Part shown: piece by piece, positions 11,038-20,960 of the stretch
Layout of the letters: the number at the start of each line of letters is the position of its first letter
How positions within the stretch are numbered: position 1 is the stretch's first letter
NCBI RefSeq assembly: GCF_002208095.1
Contig: NZ_CP017990.1
Coordinates: 930,001-994,000, forward strand
DNA: 64,000 nucleotides
Direction: 5' to 3'
Source: Enterobacter cloacae complex sp. ECNIH7
GTDB taxonomy: Bacteria; Pseudomonadota; Gammaproteobacteria; Enterobacterales; Enterobacteriaceae
The notes under the pieces: generated by a model
The model's database searches: none
Told to the model about the DNA's origin: nothing
Seen by the model: only the letters and a program-made list of their open reading frames with translations
Program-made: the position numbers and the translations under genes

Positions 11038-11427
11038 ATGCTGGGTTTAAAACAGGTTCATCATATTGCGATCATTGCGACCGACTACGCGAAAAGTAAG
11101 GCCTTCTACTGCGACATCCTGGGCTTTACGCTCATAAGCGAGGCCTACCGCGAGGAGCGTGACTCCTGGAAGGGCGACCTGGCGTTAAACGGGCAATATG
11201 TGATTGAGCTGTTCTCTTTTCCTTTTCCGCCTGCGCGTCCGTCCCGCCCGGAAGCCTGTGGACTGCGTCATCTTGCCTTCAGCGTCGATGACCTGGATAG
11301 CGCGGTAAAACATCTGGAGGCGCACGGCGTGACGTGCGAAGCGATACGCGTCGATCCGTTCACCGACAAGCGTTTTACCTTTTTCAACGACCCGGACGGC
11401 CTGCCCCTGGAGCTTTATCAGCAGTAA
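11038..11427 (+). CDS. yaeR: VOC (glyoxalase/bleomycin resistance) family protein YaeR
   Basis: A 129-residue vicinal-oxygen-chelate protein with two beta-alpha-beta-beta-beta modules. Candidate metal ligands are His8 in QVHHIAI, Glu70-region residues in YVIELFSF, His near LRHLAFSV and the C-terminal Glu in PLELYQQ, the usual VOC pattern. The family includes glyoxalase I, dioxygenases and resistance proteins, and sequence alone does not give the substrate. Preceded by AAAAGGAGAAG and followed by its own terminator, so it may be a single-gene unit or a read-through partner of ldcC. Confidence 0.9.
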   Translation: MLGLKQVHHIAIIATDYAKSKAFYCDILGFTLISEAYREERDSWKGDLALNGQYVIELFSFPFPPARPSRPEACGLRHLAFSVDDLDSAVKHLEAHGVTCEAIRVDPFTDKRFTFFNDPDGLPLELYQQ

Positions 11428-11444
11428 TGGTTGTCCTGTGTGAT

Positions 11445-11471
11445 AATGCCCGCTCAGTTCGGGCATTTTTT
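11445..11471 (+). terminator. Rho-independent terminator after yaeR
   Basis: AATGCCCG, short loop, CGGGCATT followed by a run of six T. It ends only 14 nt before the tilS start. Confidence 0.85.
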
Positions 11472-11485
11472 ATGTGTAATCTCCT

Positions 11486-12775
11486 ATGACCTTACCCGCT
11501 ATCGCACAAGCCGTTTCACCGTACCGCCAGCTGCTGGTGGGGTTTAGCGGTGGCCTGGATTCTACCGTGTTGCTGCATCGCCTTAAGCTTTGGCGCAATC
11601 GGGAACCTGACGTCCAGCTTCGGGCGATGCATATTCACCACGGATTAAGTCCTCACGCAGAGGCGTGGGTGGCGCACTGCGAAGCCTTATGTGCGGCCTG
11701 GGCGATCCCGCTCATCGTTGAGCGAGTGACGCTTGCGGAGGAAGGGCTGGGCATCGAGGCGCAGGCGCGGAAAGCCCGCTATGCCGCGTTTGCCGGGGCA
11801 TTACGTGCTGGAGAAGCGCTGGTCACGGCTCAGCATCTGGACGATCAGTGTGAAACTTTTCTACTGGCGCTTAAGCGGGGCAGCGGGCCGGCGGGACTTT
11901 CTGCCATGCCGGCGCGTTCTGAATTTGCCGGCACAACGTTACTGCGTCCGCTGCTTGGCGAGACGCGTGCCTCACTGGAAGCCTGGGCGCGAAAACATCA
12001 GCTGAACTGGATCGAAGATGAGAGTAACCAGGATGACGGCTATGACCGTAACTTCCTGCGCCTGCGCGTCCTCCCGCTTTTGGGCGAGCGCTGGCCGCAT
12101 TTCGCCGACGCGACGGCAAGAAGCGCCATGCTGTGCGCCGAACAGGAGTTGTTGCTGGATGAGCTGTTGAGCGACGAGCTGGCTGGGCTGATTTCTGCCG
12201 ACGGGGCGCTGGCGATCGCACCGATGAAAGCGATGAGTCCGGTACGTCGCGCCGCGCTGCTACGACGCTGGCTGGCCTTTCATCGCGCCGCGATGCCGTC
12301 GAGGACAATGCTGAGCCGTATCTGGGAAGAAGTCGCTCTGGCGCGGGATGATGCTTCCCCGTGCGTCCACCTGAACGGTTTTGAGGTTAGACGCTATAAG
12401 GGTGAGCTCTGGTGGATAAAATCCATGCCCTCGCTGACCGATGTGGTGCTCGACTGGCTTTCTCCTGACGCGCCCCTGATATTGCCCTGTGAGGCAGGAC
12501 GCGTTTCTCTTCTGTCGTCTGGTCATGTGCGGCTGCCGAAGCCCGGAGAACCTGTCACCGTGCGCTTTAAGGCTGGCGGCATGCTGCATATCGTCGGGCG
12601 CAACGGGGGACGGAAGCTGAAGAAAATATGGCAGGAGTGTAACGTGCCGCCATGGCTGCGCGACACCACGCCGCTACTGTTCTACGGTGAAACGCTTATC
12701 GCTGCGGCAGGGGTTTTCATCACGGAAGAGGGGTGGTCAGAAGAGGGTGTCCGTTTTGAGTGGCAAAAAGCGTAA
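11486..12775 (+). CDS. tilS: tRNA(Ile)-lysidine synthetase TilS
   Basis: Ligates lysine to C34 of the CAU-anticodon isoleucine tRNA, changing its codon from AUG to AUA and its charging from Met to Ile; essential. 429 residues. The N-type PP-loop motif SGGLDST is at residues 21-27 and binds [11 protein letters not shown] and the linker plus C-terminal tRNA-binding domain ([16 protein letters not shown]) follow. The start was chosen by the usual MTLP-type N-terminus and spacing after the yaeR terminator. It is convergent with rof, 28 nt away. Confidence 0.95.
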   Translation: MTLPAIAQAVSPYRQLLVGFSGGLDSTVLLHRLKLWRNREPDVQLRAMHIHHGLSPHAEAWVAHCEALCAAWAIPLIVERVTLAEEGLGIEAQARKARYAAFAGALRAGEALVTAQHLDDQCETFLLALKRGSGPAGLSAMPARSEFAGTTLLRPLLGETRASLEAWARKHQLNWIEDESNQDDGYDRNFLRLRVLPLLGERWPHFADATARSAMLCAEQELLLDELLSDELAGLISADGALAIAPMKAMSPVRRAALLRRWLAFHRAAMPSRTMLSRIWEEVALARDDASPCVHLNGFEVRRYKGELWWIKSMPSLTDVVLDWLSPDAPLILPCEAGRVSLLSSGHVRLPKPGEPVTVRFKAGGMLHIVGRNGGRKLKKIWQECNVPPWLRDTTPLLFYGETLIAAAGVFITEEGWSEEGVRFEWQKA

Positions 12776-12803
12776 CGGGCAGCCAGGCTGCCCGTTAGTG
12801 TCA

Positions 12804-13064
12804 TCAGGATTCGCTCACCACGACGGTGCCGATTTGCGGGTGGCTGAAGCTGGCTATTTTGTCCAGACGCAGCTCACGCGTCGCACCGGCGTCTTCCACT
12901 ATCAGGTATTCCACATTCTTTCGTGAAACCAGATCGCTGGCTTTCGCCTTCAACACTTCGCCATCTTTTAGCTCCAGCGTCAGTAATAAATGATGCTGGC
13001 AGGCGAGTTCGAGGTTGTCATAGTCATCACAATTGATGGGTTGATAAGTATCATTCATCGACAT
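12804..13064 (-). CDS. rof: Rho-binding antiterminator Rof (YaeO)
   Basis: Small acidic protein that binds the Rho N-terminal RNA-binding domain and inhibits Rho-dependent termination. 86 residues from this start; an in-frame ATG two codons later (MNDTYQPIN) would give 84. The sequence [14 protein letters not shown] and the Sm-like beta-barrel core match Rof. The start overlaps the end of yaeP by about 14 nt, and the two form a small two-gene unit as in E. coli. Function is assigned by family; no regulation is visible. Confidence 0.93.
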   Translation of the reverse strand: MSMNDTYQPINCDDYDNLELACQHHLLLTLELKDGEVLKAKASDLVSRKNVEYLIVEDAGATRELRLDKIASFSHPQIGTVVVSES

Positions 13065-13251
13065 AATCGCTCACCAGTAAATTCGCCGCAGCATACGCTG
13101 CTTTTTCCCTGACCGACTCTGAAAGGCTCTCATCAGAGGCCACTTCATTAAGCACCTTCAATACACAGCCCAACGCGTCCGGGACATACCCCAGATCTCC
13201 GCTGGCGATTTCCGCATACCGTTTGCGAATTAACTCACAATAATTATTCAC
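13051..13251 (-). CDS. yaeP: YaeP family protein of unknown function
   Basis: 66-residue, helix-rich protein that is nearly unchanged across enterobacteria (core [20 protein letters not shown]). Translationally overlaps rof, which suggests co-expression with the Rho inhibitor, but no biochemical role is known to me. No signal peptide or transmembrane segment is visible. Confidence 0.9.
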   Translation of the reverse strand: MNNYCELIRKRYAEIASGDLGYVPDALGCVLKVLNEVASDESLSESVREKAAYAAANLLVSDYVDE

Positions 13252-13447
13252 ATCCCCTCCCGCCAGCGCACTGACTTACTGTGAGATATCATTAAGCCTA
13301 CGAAGATAAACTCGGTTTAGCAAGGTGACTATACCATACTCATTTAAGCAATATCAGAGCCTTGATAGCGGTGTATTTAACACCCTGTAACAGCCTTTTG
13401 CCGCGGTTTTCGCTACAATGTGCGCCTGATTCGAATGGAGTTCTCTC

Positions 13448-13993
13448 ATGGCGCTGAAAGCGACAATTTATAAAGCAGTGGTCAATGTGGCCGATCTGGA
13501 TCGCAACCAGTTCCTTGACGCGTCGCTTACGCTGGCACGCCACCCCTCCGAAACCCAGGAGCGCATGATGCTGCGCCTGTTGGCGTGGATTAAGTATGCC
13601 GACGAGCGTCTGCAGTTTACCCGTGGGTTAAGCGCAGAAGACGAGCCTGAAGCCTGGCTGCGCAACGATCATCTGGGTATCGATTTGTGGATCGAACTCG
13701 GCCTGCCTGACGAGCGCAGAATTAAGAAGGCCTGCACCCAGTCCGCTGAAGTGGCCTTATTCGCGTATAATCAGCGCGCTGCGGAGATCTGGTGGCAGCA
13801 AAACAAGAGCAAGTCCGGACAGTTTAAAAATCTCACGGTCTGGTATCTGGACGATGAGCAGCTGGCGCAGCTGAGCGAATTTGCCAGCCGGACCATGGTT
13901 TTGCAGGCGACGATTCAGGATGGCGCCATCTGGCTCTCTGATTCTCAGAATAATCTGGAAATTCATTTAACGGCGTGGCAACCCGCGTCATGA
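13448..13993 (+). CDS. yaeQ: YaeQ family protein
   Basis: 181 residues, the usual YaeQ length. The family has a PD-(D/E)XK nuclease-like fold; here an acidic cluster [14 protein letters not shown] and [11 protein letters not shown] fit it. In E. coli it was reported to suppress loss of the RfaH antiterminator, but the mechanism is unsettled. It ends ATGA-overlapped with arfB, so the two are translationally coupled. A plausible TACAAT -10 element lies at 13414. Function uncertain. Confidence 0.92.
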   Translation: MALKATIYKAVVNVADLDRNQFLDASLTLARHPSETQERMMLRLLAWIKYADERLQFTRGLSAEDEPEAWLRNDHLGIDLWIELGLPDERRIKKACTQSAEVALFAYNQRAAEIWWQQNKSKSGQFKNLTVWYLDDEQLAQLSEFASRTMVLQATIQDGAIWLSDSQNNLEIHLTAWQPAS

Positions 13994-14412
13994 TCGTCTT
14001 GTCCCGAAACGTCAGTATCCCTGACAACGAGCTGGAAATCACCGCCATCCGTGCGCAGGGGGCAGGCGGGCAGCACGTCAATAAGGCGTCGACGGCTATC
14101 CATTTGCGTTTTGACATTCGGGCCTCAAGCCTGCCAGAGTATTATAAAGAAAGCCTGCTTGCCGCCAGCCATCACCTGATCACCAGCGATGGCGTGATTG
14201 TGATCAAAGCCCAGGAGTACCGCAGCCAGGAGCTCAACCGGGAAGCGGCGATAGCCAGGCTGGTGGCGGTCATCAAAGAGTTAACGACGGTACAAAAAAG
14301 CCGCCGGGCAACGCGGCCAACCCGCGCATCGAAAGAGCGTCGGTTGTCCTCGAAGGCCCAAAAATCCACAGTGAAAGCACTACGCGGTAAAGTTCGTCGC
14401 CCGACAGAGTGA
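13990..14412 (+). CDS. arfB: Alternative ribosome-rescue factor ArfB (peptidyl-tRNA hydrolase YaeJ)
   Basis: Releases nascent chains from ribosomes stalled on non-stop mRNA. 140 residues when started at the ATG overlapping the yaeQ stop; the frame is open a few codons further upstream but that ATG matches the known N-terminus. The catalytic GGQ is at residues 26-28 in AQGAGGQHV. The C-terminal tail from about 105 is rich in Arg and Lys ([23 protein letters not shown]), the part that inserts into the empty mRNA channel of the ribosome. Coupled to yaeQ. Confidence 0.95.
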   Translation: MIVLSRNVSIPDNELEITAIRAQGAGGQHVNKASTAIHLRFDIRASSLPEYYKESLLAASHHLITSDGVIVIKAQEYRSQELNREAAIARLVAVIKELTTVQKSRRATRPTRASKERRLSSKAQKSTVKALRGKVRRPTE

Positions 14413-14446
14413 CGAAAGGGAACACACTTTTCATAAGGAATTCATT

Positions 14447-15145
14447 GTGAAAAAAGTATTATGGTCAGCGCTGGCAGCGAGTACGCTTTTTGCGCTTTTT
14501 GGGTGTAACAACCGCTCCGAAACGCAGGTTTTACAACCCACGCAAACGGAAGAATTAAAACCAATGCAGCAGAGCTGGCGCGGCGTATTGCCTTGCGCGG
14601 ACTGCGAAGGCATTGAAACGTCTCTGTTCCTGCAAAAAGACGGCACCTGGGTGATGAACCAGCGCTATCAGGGCGCAAAAGAGCCTTCTTCTTTTGCAAC
14701 TTATGGAACATGGGCGCGTACGGCCGAGAAGCTGGTCCTGACGGACACCACCGGTGAGAAAACCTTTTTCCGCGCCAAAGGTGAGGGGATGGAGATGCTT
14801 GACCGCGAAGGCAACCCGATTGAATCCCAGTTCAACTACACGCTTGCGCCGGTAAAAGCGGCTCTGCCTGCCACGCCGATGGCAATGCGGGGAATGTACT
14901 TCTATATGGCGGATGCGGCGATCTTTACCGACTGCGCAACCGGCAGGAAGGTCAGCGTGGCAAACAATGCGCAGCTTGAACGTGATTACGCTGTGGCACG
15001 CGGCAATGACAGCAAGCCGGTATTGCTGACGGTTGACGGTCACTTTACGCTGGAGCCAAACCCGGATAGCGGGGAGATGGTGAAAACGCTGGTGGCAGAT
15101 AAAGACGCGAAGTTTGTTGCGGGTAAAGACTGTAACAGTAAATAA
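14447..15145 (+). CDS. nlpE: Outer-membrane lipoprotein NlpE (CutF), Cpx envelope-stress sensor
   Basis: Lipoprotein that signals surface adhesion, lipoprotein-sorting faults and copper or redox stress to the CpxA kinase. The signal peptide ends in LFALFGC with the lipidated Cys20; residue 21 is Asn, so no Asp+2 inner-membrane retention signal. The mature protein has the CADC motif in the N-terminal barrel and two more cysteines in the C-terminal domain (FTDC and GKDC), matching the disulfide pattern known for NlpE. 232 residues. Convergent with proS and sharing a bidirectional terminator. Confidence 0.94.
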   Translation: MKKVLWSALAASTLFALFGCNNRSETQVLQPTQTEELKPMQQSWRGVLPCADCEGIETSLFLQKDGTWVMNQRYQGAKEPSSFATYGTWARTAEKLVLTDTTGEKTFFRAKGEGMEMLDREGNPIESQFNYTLAPVKAALPATPMAMRGMYFYMADAAIFTDCATGRKVSVANNAQLERDYAVARGNDSKPVLLTVDGHFTLEPNPDSGEMVKTLVADKDAKFVAGKDCNSK

Positions 15146-15162
15146 GCTGACGCTGAGTCATT

Positions 15163-15191
15163 AAAAAACCCCGCCTGAGCGGGGTTTTTTG
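15163..15191. terminator. Bidirectional terminator between nlpE and proS
   Basis: AAAAAACCCCGC, loop CTGA, GCGGGGTTTTTT. The A-run and T-run flank a GC-rich stem, so it can stop transcription arriving from either gene. Confidence 0.92.
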
Positions 15192-15192
15192 T

Positions 15193-16911
15193 TTAGCCTT
15201 TGATGGCTTTCACCAGGTAATCAAGAATGTCGCCGGTCTTGATCATCTGTTTTTCGCCGCTGCGACGGTATTTGTATTCAATCTCATCGCTGTCGAGGTT
15301 ACGGTCGCCGATGACGACGGTGTGCGGGATACCGATCAGTTCCATATCGGCAAACATCACGCCTGGACGCTCTTTACGGTCATCCATCAGCACTTCGATA
15401 CCCTGAGCGCGCAGCTCGGCATACAGCTTCTCGGCCAGCTCCTGCACGCGGTAAGACTTGTGCATGTTCATTGGCAGAATGGCCACCTGGAACGGTGCAA
15501 TATTGTCCGGCCAGACGATGCCTCGTTCGTCGTAGTTCTGCTCAATCGCCGCAGCCACCACGCGCGTCACCCCGATACCGTAGCAACCCATGGTCAGGAT
15601 CTGGTTGCGGCCATCTTCACCCTGAACAGCGGCGTTCAGCGCCCGAGAGTATTTATCGCCCAGCTGGAAGATGTGACCGACTTCGATGCCGCGCTTAATC
15701 ATCAGGGTACCCTGACCGTCCGGGCTTGGATCGCCTGCAACCACGTTACGGATGTCAGCCACTTCTGGCGTCGTCACGTCGCGATCCCAGTTGATGCCGA
15801 AGTAGTGTTTACCGTCGATGTTCGCACCTGCAGAGAAGTCGCTCATTGCAGCAACCGTGCGGTCAATAACAACCGGCACCGGCAGATTGACTGGACCCAG
15901 TGAACCTGGACCCGCATTCACCACGGCGCGGATTTCCGCTTCCGTTGCGAAGGTCAGCGGGCTGGCTACCTGCGGCAGCTTCTCGGCTTTCACTTCGTTC
16001 AGCTCATGATCGCCACGCACCAGCAGGGCAACCAGCGGATAAGCGCTACCTTCGGTGGATTTCACCAGCAGGGTTTTCACGGTTTTTTCGACTGGCAGAC
16101 TGAACTGTTCAACCAGCTCGGCGATGGTTTTCGCGTTTGGCGTATCAACCAGCGTCATCTCTTGCGTTGCCGCGCCGCGCGGTTCTTTTGGCGCCAGCGC
16201 TTCTGCAAATTCGATGTTCGCCGCGTAGTCTGAAGAGTCAGAGAAGATCACATCGTCTTCACCGCTCTGCGCCAGTACCTGGAACTCATGGGATGCGCTA
16301 CCGCCGATGGAGCCGGTATCAGCCTGCACAGCGCGGAAATCCAGACCCATGCGGGAGAAGATCTTGCTGTACGCCGCGTACATTGCGTCGTAAGTCTCTT
16401 GCAGTGATTCCTGAGAGGTATGGAAAGAGTAAGCATCTTTCATCAGGAATTCGCGAGAGCGCATGACGCCGAAACGTGGGCGAACTTCGTCACGGAACTT
16501 GGTCTGGATCTGGAAGAAGTTCAGCGGCAGCTGTTTGTAAGAGCTCAGCTCGTTACGAATCAGGTCGGTAATGACTTCTTCATGCGTTGGGCCGAGAACG
16601 AAAGGACGCTCGCCGCGATCGACAAAGCGCAGCAGTTCAGGACCATATTGCTCCCAACGACCGCTCTCCTGCCACAGGTCAGCGGGCTGAACCACAGGCA
16701 TGGACACCTCGATAGCACCGGCGTTGTTCATCTCTTCACGCACGATGTTTTCGACTTTTTTCAGGACGCGCACGCCGGTCGGCAGCCAGGTATATAACCC
16801 GGAGGCCAGCTTGCGGATCATCCCGGCGCGCAGCATCAGCTGATGGCTGATCACTTCGGCGTCGGCAGGCGTCTCCTTCAGAGTGGAGAGCAGATATTGG
16901 CTAGTACGCAT
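15193..16911 (-). CDS. proS: Prolyl-tRNA synthetase
   Basis: Class II aminoacyl-tRNA synthetase charging tRNA-Pro, with editing of mis-acylated alanyl-tRNA. 572 residues from the MRTSQYLL start; the frame extends 18 codons upstream without family similarity, so I rejected that extension. Class II motif 2 ([17 protein letters not shown]), the inserted editing domain (about 225-400, with [16 protein letters not shown]) and motif 3 ([13 protein letters not shown]) are visible, followed by the anticodon-binding domain with [21 protein letters not shown]. Bacterial-type ProS. Confidence 0.97.
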   Translation of the reverse strand: MRTSQYLLSTLKETPADAEVISHQLMLRAGMIRKLASGLYTWLPTGVRVLKKVENIVREEMNNAGAIEVSMPVVQPADLWQESGRWEQYGPELLRFVDRGERPFVLGPTHEEVITDLIRNELSSYKQLPLNFFQIQTKFRDEVRPRFGVMRSREFLMKDAYSFHTSQESLQETYDAMYAAYSKIFSRMGLDFRAVQADTGSIGGSASHEFQVLAQSGEDDVIFSDSSDYAANIEFAEALAPKEPRGAATQEMTLVDTPNAKTIAELVEQFSLPVEKTVKTLLVKSTEGSAYPLVALLVRGDHELNEVKAEKLPQVASPLTFATEAEIRAVVNAGPGSLGPVNLPVPVVIDRTVAAMSDFSAGANIDGKHYFGINWDRDVTTPEVADIRNVVAGDPSPDGQGTLMIKRGIEVGHIFQLGDKYSRALNAAVQGEDGRNQILTMGCYGIGVTRVVAAAIEQNYDERGIVWPDNIAPFQVAILPMNMHKSYRVQELAEKLYAELRAQGIEVLMDDRKERPGVMFADMELIGIPHTVVIGDRNLDSDEIEYKYRRSGEKQMIKTGDILDYLVKAIKG

Positions 16912-17023
16912 GTTGTTACGGTTCCATTTCGACGATTGGAACAGGCTGAAATACCAGCCTGACACAAAAAAAGTGGTTTAGTTTACCAGTGTGGCAAAGA
17001 TGCCAAAAGAGAGGAGAACAAAA

Positions 17024-17731
17024 TTACCTGGGTTCAAGGGCAAACACTTCAAAACCTGCCCCGGTGACGCGCCAGCGAACGTTGAAATCAAGCAGCCAGA
17101 CGGCGTACGTTTTTCCTTCTTCCTCTTCTTTACGGTAGGCCGGACGCGGGTCCTGTGCCAGAACTTCAGTGATGAAATCCCGTAAGCGAGGATAGCGTTT
17201 CTCCAGCTGACCGAGCTGCGCGGTTATCTCTGGCGTAAAATAAACAGGCATGTCCGCCTGCGGCGCGTCCTGAGCATAGCTTGCACGCGCGTCCGGGAGC
17301 GCTTCGGCGAAGGGCAAATAGGGTTTGATGTCGATAACCGGCGTGCCGTCTACCAGGTCCAGGCTACCTAACTCCAGGATCACCCGATCTTTCTGGCAGC
17401 GTATGCCTTTCAGTTCAACCAGCGACATTCCAACCGGGTTTGGGCGAAAGGTCGAGCGAGTCGCAAACACGCCCATTCTCGCATTTCCGCCAAGACGAGG
17501 AGGACGCACGGTAGGACGCCAGCCGCCTTCCATCGTCTGGTGAAACACGAACACCACCCATAAATGGCTGAAAGCCTCGAGCCCGCGTACCGCATCGGCC
17601 TGATTGTAAGGCGCAATCAGGTGTAGCTCACCGCTTCCGCTGGTGACCAGACCGGGCTGGCGGGGGACGGCGAACTTCTCTTTATAAGGAGAGTGGATAA
17701 CGCCTATCTGCTCGAACTGAAATGCACTCAT
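17024..17731 (-). CDS. trmO: tRNA (N6-threonylcarbamoyladenosine37-N6)-methyltransferase TrmO
   Basis: SAM-dependent enzyme converting t6A37 to m6t6A in tRNA-Thr. 235 residues from the ATG that overlaps the rcsF stop; an upstream in-frame start would add 11 residues inside rcsF and lacks family support. Single beta-barrel N-terminal domain with NQADAVRGLEAFSHLW, GNARMGVFATRSTFRPNP and the LDLVDGTPVIDIKPYLP signature, and a C-terminal YaeB-specific part (AYRKEEEEGKTYAVWLLDFN). Coupled to rcsF. Formerly yaeB or tsaA. Confidence 0.94.
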   Translation of the reverse strand: MSAFQFEQIGVIHSPYKEKFAVPRQPGLVTSGSGELHLIAPYNQADAVRGLEAFSHLWVVFVFHQTMEGGWRPTVRPPRLGGNARMGVFATRSTFRPNPVGMSLVELKGIRCQKDRVILELGSLDLVDGTPVIDIKPYLPFAEALPDARASYAQDAPQADMPVYFTPEITAQLGQLEKRYPRLRDFITEVLAQDPRPAYRKEEEEGKTYAVWLLDFNVRWRVTGAGFEVFALEPR

Positions 17732-18132
17732 TTCGCCGTGATGTTCAGCGCAGAACCGATGCAAACCGCCTGACGATAGCAGCCCGGCGTGCCGCTGGTG
17801 ACTTCGCAGCTGTGCAGCAGAACCGCGTTGGCTTTCATTTTTGCGGCATTAATCTGCATACGTTTACGCGCTGTCGGAATATTCGGTGGTGAGTCCTGAT
17901 TGGTCGCCTGACAGGATTCGCCGCTCACTTCGCCCAGTTCACGGAACGGTTTACCGACGAGTTCGTCCGCTTTCGTGATAATACGAACCGGCGCAGGGCG
18001 AACCACTTTCGGTTTCGCAGGCTCGGTCTTTGGCGGGGTTGCCGTGCTTTGAACAGGTTCAACGGGAGATCTGCTTAGCATAGAACAGCCGCTCAGCATG
18101 AGTGCTAAAAGACAGATCGGTAAAGCACGCAT
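17728..18132 (-). CDS. rcsF: Rcs phosphorelay outer-membrane lipoprotein RcsF
   Basis: Stress sensor of the Rcs pathway: it is threaded through outer-membrane porins and contacts IgaA when the envelope is damaged. 134 residues. Signal peptide with lipobox LSGC, lipidated Cys16, then a proline-rich linker (about 20-50) that spans the membrane, and a compact C-terminal domain with four cysteines (EVSGESCQ, LLHSCEV, GTPGCYRQAVCIG) that form two non-consecutive disulfides. The stop overlaps trmO by four bases. Confidence 0.95.
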   Translation of the reverse strand: MRALPICLLALMLSGCSMLSRSPVEPVQSTATPPKTEPAKPKVVRPAPVRIITKADELVGKPFRELGEVSGESCQATNQDSPPNIPTARKRMQINAAKMKANAVLLHSCEVTSGTPGCYRQAVCIGSALNITAK

Positions 18133-18195
18133 AATATTTCCTCAATGGATAATCAAAACGTCAGATATTGAATCAGTTGACTGCACAAATGACAA

Positions 18196-18213
18196 GACGG
18201 GCATAAGCCCGTC
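18196..18213 (-). terminator. Probable terminator hairpin after metQ
   Basis: GACGGGC-ATAA-GCCCGTC forms a seven-base perfect stem in the gap between metQ and rcsF. On the minus strand it is followed by TTGTCATTTG, a poor U-tract, so termination may be partial with read-through into rcsF. Confidence 0.6.
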
Positions 18214-18238
18214 CTGATGATATTACACTGAGGTGAGA

Positions 18239-19054
18239 TTACCAGCCTTTAACAGCGCCGCCGTTAAACACTTTGTTGGCTTCCTGGTAAACTTCATCTG
18301 ACTGATAGGCCTGAACGAATTTCTTCACGTTTTCCGCGTCCTTGTTGTCTTCGCGAGTCACGATCAGGTTAACGTACGGGGAGTCTTTATCTTCAACGAA
18401 GATACCGTCTTTGGCTGGCGTCAGGCCAATCTGGCTGGCGTACGTGGTGTTGATAACGGCCAGGGCAATCTGCGCATCGTCCAGGGAACGTGGCAGCTGC
18501 GGTGCTTCCAGTTCAACAATTTTCAGATTTTTCGGGTTTTCGGTGACGTCCAGAACGGTTGGCAGCAGGCCAACACCGTCTTTCAGTTTGATCAGGCCCA
18601 CTTTCTGCAGCAGCAGCAGGGAACGACCAAGGTTAGTCGGGTCGTTAGGCACGGCAACCTGAGAGCCTGGCTGCAGTTCGTCCAGTGATTTAATTTTCTT
18701 AGAGTAACCGGCAATCGGATAAACGAAGGTGTTACCCACACCCATCAGTTTATAGCCACGATCTTTGATCTGCTGGTCCAGGTATGGCTTATGCTGGAAG
18801 GCGTTCGCGTCGATATCGCCTTTGCTCAGCGCTTCGTTCGGCAGAACGTAATCGTTGAAGGTCACCAGCTCCACGTCCAGGCCATACTTCTCTTTTGCCA
18901 CTTTCTGAGCAACTTCAGCAACCTGCTGTTCTGCACCCACGATAACGCCCACTTTAATGTGGTTTGGATCCTTTTCGTCCTGACCGCAACCCACCAGTGC
19001 CAGAGAGCCGATCAGCGCGCCTACTGCTGCGAAGGTCTTTAATTTAAACGCCAT
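18239..19054 (-). CDS. metQ: Methionine-binding lipoprotein MetQ
   Basis: Substrate-binding component of the MetNIQ importer for L- and D-methionine. 271 residues, NlpA family. Signal peptide ends LALVGC with lipidated Cys23; residue 24 is Gly. The binding domain carries the VGVIVGAEQQVAEVAQ N-terminus and NTTYASQIGLTP. Third gene of the metNIQ operon, 40 nt after metI, and followed by a weak terminator. Confidence 0.96.
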   Translation of the reverse strand: MAFKLKTFAAVGALIGSLALVGCGQDEKDPNHIKVGVIVGAEQQVAEVAQKVAKEKYGLDVELVTFNDYVLPNEALSKGDIDANAFQHKPYLDQQIKDRGYKLMGVGNTFVYPIAGYSKKIKSLDELQPGSQVAVPNDPTNLGRSLLLLQKVGLIKLKDGVGLLPTVLDVTENPKNLKIVELEAPQLPRSLDDAQIALAVINTTYASQIGLTPAKDGIFVEDKDSPYVNLIVTREDNKDAENVKKFVQAYQSDEVYQEANKVFNGGAVKGW

Positions 19055-19094
19055 GTTTTATCCTTAACTCGTAGAGTTTGTGTTGTGTGTAACG

Positions 19095-19748
19095 TTATTT
19101 ATGCGTAACAGCCCGGACGATGCGATCGCCAGAGAACTGGATTAAGTAAACCAGAACAACCAGCAATACCAGAACGGTATTCATCACGGTAGCGTTATAT
19201 CCAATATAGCCGTACTGGTAACCAATTTGACCTAAACCGCCGGCACCAACGGCACCGCCCATCGCGGAATAACCGACCAGGGTGATAAGCGTAATAGTTG
19301 CCGCATTCACTAGCCCAGGCAGCGCCTCAGGCAGCAGAACCTTGCGGACGATCTGCATCGGCGTTGCGCCCATCGCGCGTGATGCTTCGATCAAACCGGT
19401 TGGGATCTCCAGCAGGGCGTTTTCCACCATACGGGCAATAAACGGCGCAGCGCCAACGGTCAGCGGAACGATAGCTGCCTGCAGGCCGATAGACGTTCCG
19501 ACGATCACGCGGGTAAATGGAATCATCCACACCAGCAGAATAATGAACGGGATAGAACGGAAGATATTCACCAGCGCGGAGAGCGTACGGTACAGTTTCG
19601 CGTTCTCAATGATTTGCCCCGGACGCGTCACGTACAGCAATACGCCGACCGGCAGGCCAATCACAAAACCAAAGAAGCCAGAGACAAAGGTCATTGCCAG
19701 CGTTTCCCAAACGCCGCGAACCAGCAGCCACATCATCGGCTCAGACAT
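19095..19748 (-). CDS. metI: Methionine ABC transporter permease MetI
   Basis: Membrane subunit of the MetNIQ importer. 217 residues with five predicted transmembrane helices and the EAA coupling loop in [26 protein letters not shown], here split as [10 protein letters not shown] and VLLPEALPG. The start codon overlaps the metN stop by eight bases, so it is translationally coupled to the ATPase. A dimer of MetI pairs with a dimer of MetN. Confidence 0.96.
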   Translation of the reverse strand: MSEPMMWLLVRGVWETLAMTFVSGFFGFVIGLPVGVLLYVTRPGQIIENAKLYRTLSALVNIFRSIPFIILLVWMIPFTRVIVGTSIGLQAAIVPLTVGAAPFIARMVENALLEIPTGLIEASRAMGATPMQIVRKVLLPEALPGLVNAATITLITLVGYSAMGGAVGAGGLGQIGYQYGYIGYNATVMNTVLVLLVVLVYLIQFSGDRIVRAVTHK

Positions 19749-20772
19749 AACCCAGTACCTCTACTTTTACATGGTGTTCTTGCAGCCAGGCAATCGCGGC
19801 CTGGGTTTCTTCTTGTGTGCCGTGCATTTCTGTCAGCATGATGCCGAACTTCACGCCGCCGGCGTAATCCATCTGCGCGCTGATGATGTTGTTGTTCACG
19901 TTAAAGCGACGCGCGGTTTCGGAAAGCAGGGGAGCGTCAACGGACTGACCGGTGAACTCCATGCGCAGCATCGGGACGCTGTCTGCTGCGGGTTCGGTTT
20001 TCAAACGCTCCAGATAATCTTCCGGAATATCCAGATGTAGCGTGGACTGGATGAACTGCTGTGCCAGAGGCGTCTTCGGATGCGAAAACACTTCACTTAC
20101 CGTGTCCTGCTCGATCAGTTCACCGTTGCTGATGACCGCCACGCAGTCGCAGATGCGTTTCACCACGTCCATCTCATGTGTAATAAGGAGGATCGTCAGG
20201 CCCAGGCGACGGTTAATGTCTTTCAGCAGTTCCAGAATCGAACGCGTGGTTGCCGGATCCAGTGCGCTGGTGGCTTCATCACACAGAAGTACCTTAGGGT
20301 TGCTTGCCAGCGCGCGGGCAATGGCCACACGCTGTTTTTGCCCACCGGACAGATTTGCCGGGTAGCTATCATGTTTGTCGCCCAGACCCACGAGGTCGAG
20401 CAGCTCGGTAACGCGACGCTTCACTTCTTCTTTCGGCGTGTTATCCAGCTCAAGCGGCAGGGCAACGTTGCCGAACACGGTGCGGGAAGCCAGCAGGTTA
20501 AAGTGCTGGAAGATCATGCCAATCTGACGACGCGCTTTGGTGAGTTCTTTCTCTGAGAGGGCGGTAAGTTCCTGGCCGCCAACTTCTACGCTGCCCTGGG
20601 TTGGGCGCTCAAGCAGGTTAACACAACGAATCAGCGTGCTTTTACCTGCACCCGATGCGCCAATGACGCCATAAATTTGACCAGCAGGAACATGCAGGCT
20701 GACGTTGTTCAGTGCCTGAATGGTTCGGTTCCCCTGCTGGAACACTTTGGTGATATTGGAAAGTTTAATCAT
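19741..20772 (-). CDS. metN: Methionine ABC transporter ATP-binding protein MetN
   Basis: ATPase of the methionine importer. 343 residues. Walker [10 protein letters not shown] near residue 38, signature LSGGQKQR, Walker [13 protein letters not shown]-loop THEMDVV, and a C-terminal NIL regulatory domain (about 265-343) that binds methionine and shuts the transporter down (trans-inhibition). First gene of metNIQ, with MetJ boxes upstream, so it is expected to be repressed when S-adenosylmethionine is plentiful. Confidence 0.97.
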   Translation of the reverse strand: MIKLSNITKVFQQGNRTIQALNNVSLHVPAGQIYGVIGASGAGKSTLIRCVNLLERPTQGSVEVGGQELTALSEKELTKARRQIGMIFQHFNLLASRTVFGNVALPLELDNTPKEEVKRRVTELLDLVGLGDKHDSYPANLSGGQKQRVAIARALASNPKVLLCDEATSALDPATTRSILELLKDINRRLGLTILLITHEMDVVKRICDCVAVISNGELIEQDTVSEVFSHPKTPLAQQFIQSTLHLDIPEDYLERLKTEPAADSVPMLRMEFTGQSVDAPLLSETARRFNVNNNIISAQMDYAGGVKFGIMLTEMHGTQEETQAAIAWLQEHHVKVEVLGYV

Positions 20773-20856
20773 TAGATTATTTTTATCGTATGTAAGTTAG
20801 CCGTGGCATTTTCTTCTGCCAGATACGGGTGATGACCGTAAACAAAACGGATGTTA

Positions 20857-20872
20857 AGGCATCCAGACGTCT
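20857..20872 (-). promoter_or_regulatory. MetJ operator (two adjacent met boxes) upstream of metN
   Basis: AGACGTCT, a perfect 8-bp met box, lies at 20865-20872; the adjoining 8-mer AGGCATCC matches 5 of 8. MetJ dimers bind tandem boxes cooperatively. It sits about 90 bp upstream of the metN start, consistent with known MetJ control of the met importer. Confidence 0.8.
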
Positions 20873-20960
20873 AAATCAATCCAACTCTGTACGATGAGCA
20901 CTTTATTGCGCTGCGATTCATGAGATACTAGTCGAACATGCCTTTTTCAGGAGCAAACCG

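Noticed and set aside
16912..16965. N-terminal extension of proS by 18 codons
   Set aside because: The extension has no similarity to the synthetase family, and the MRTSQYLL start gives the normal 572 residues.
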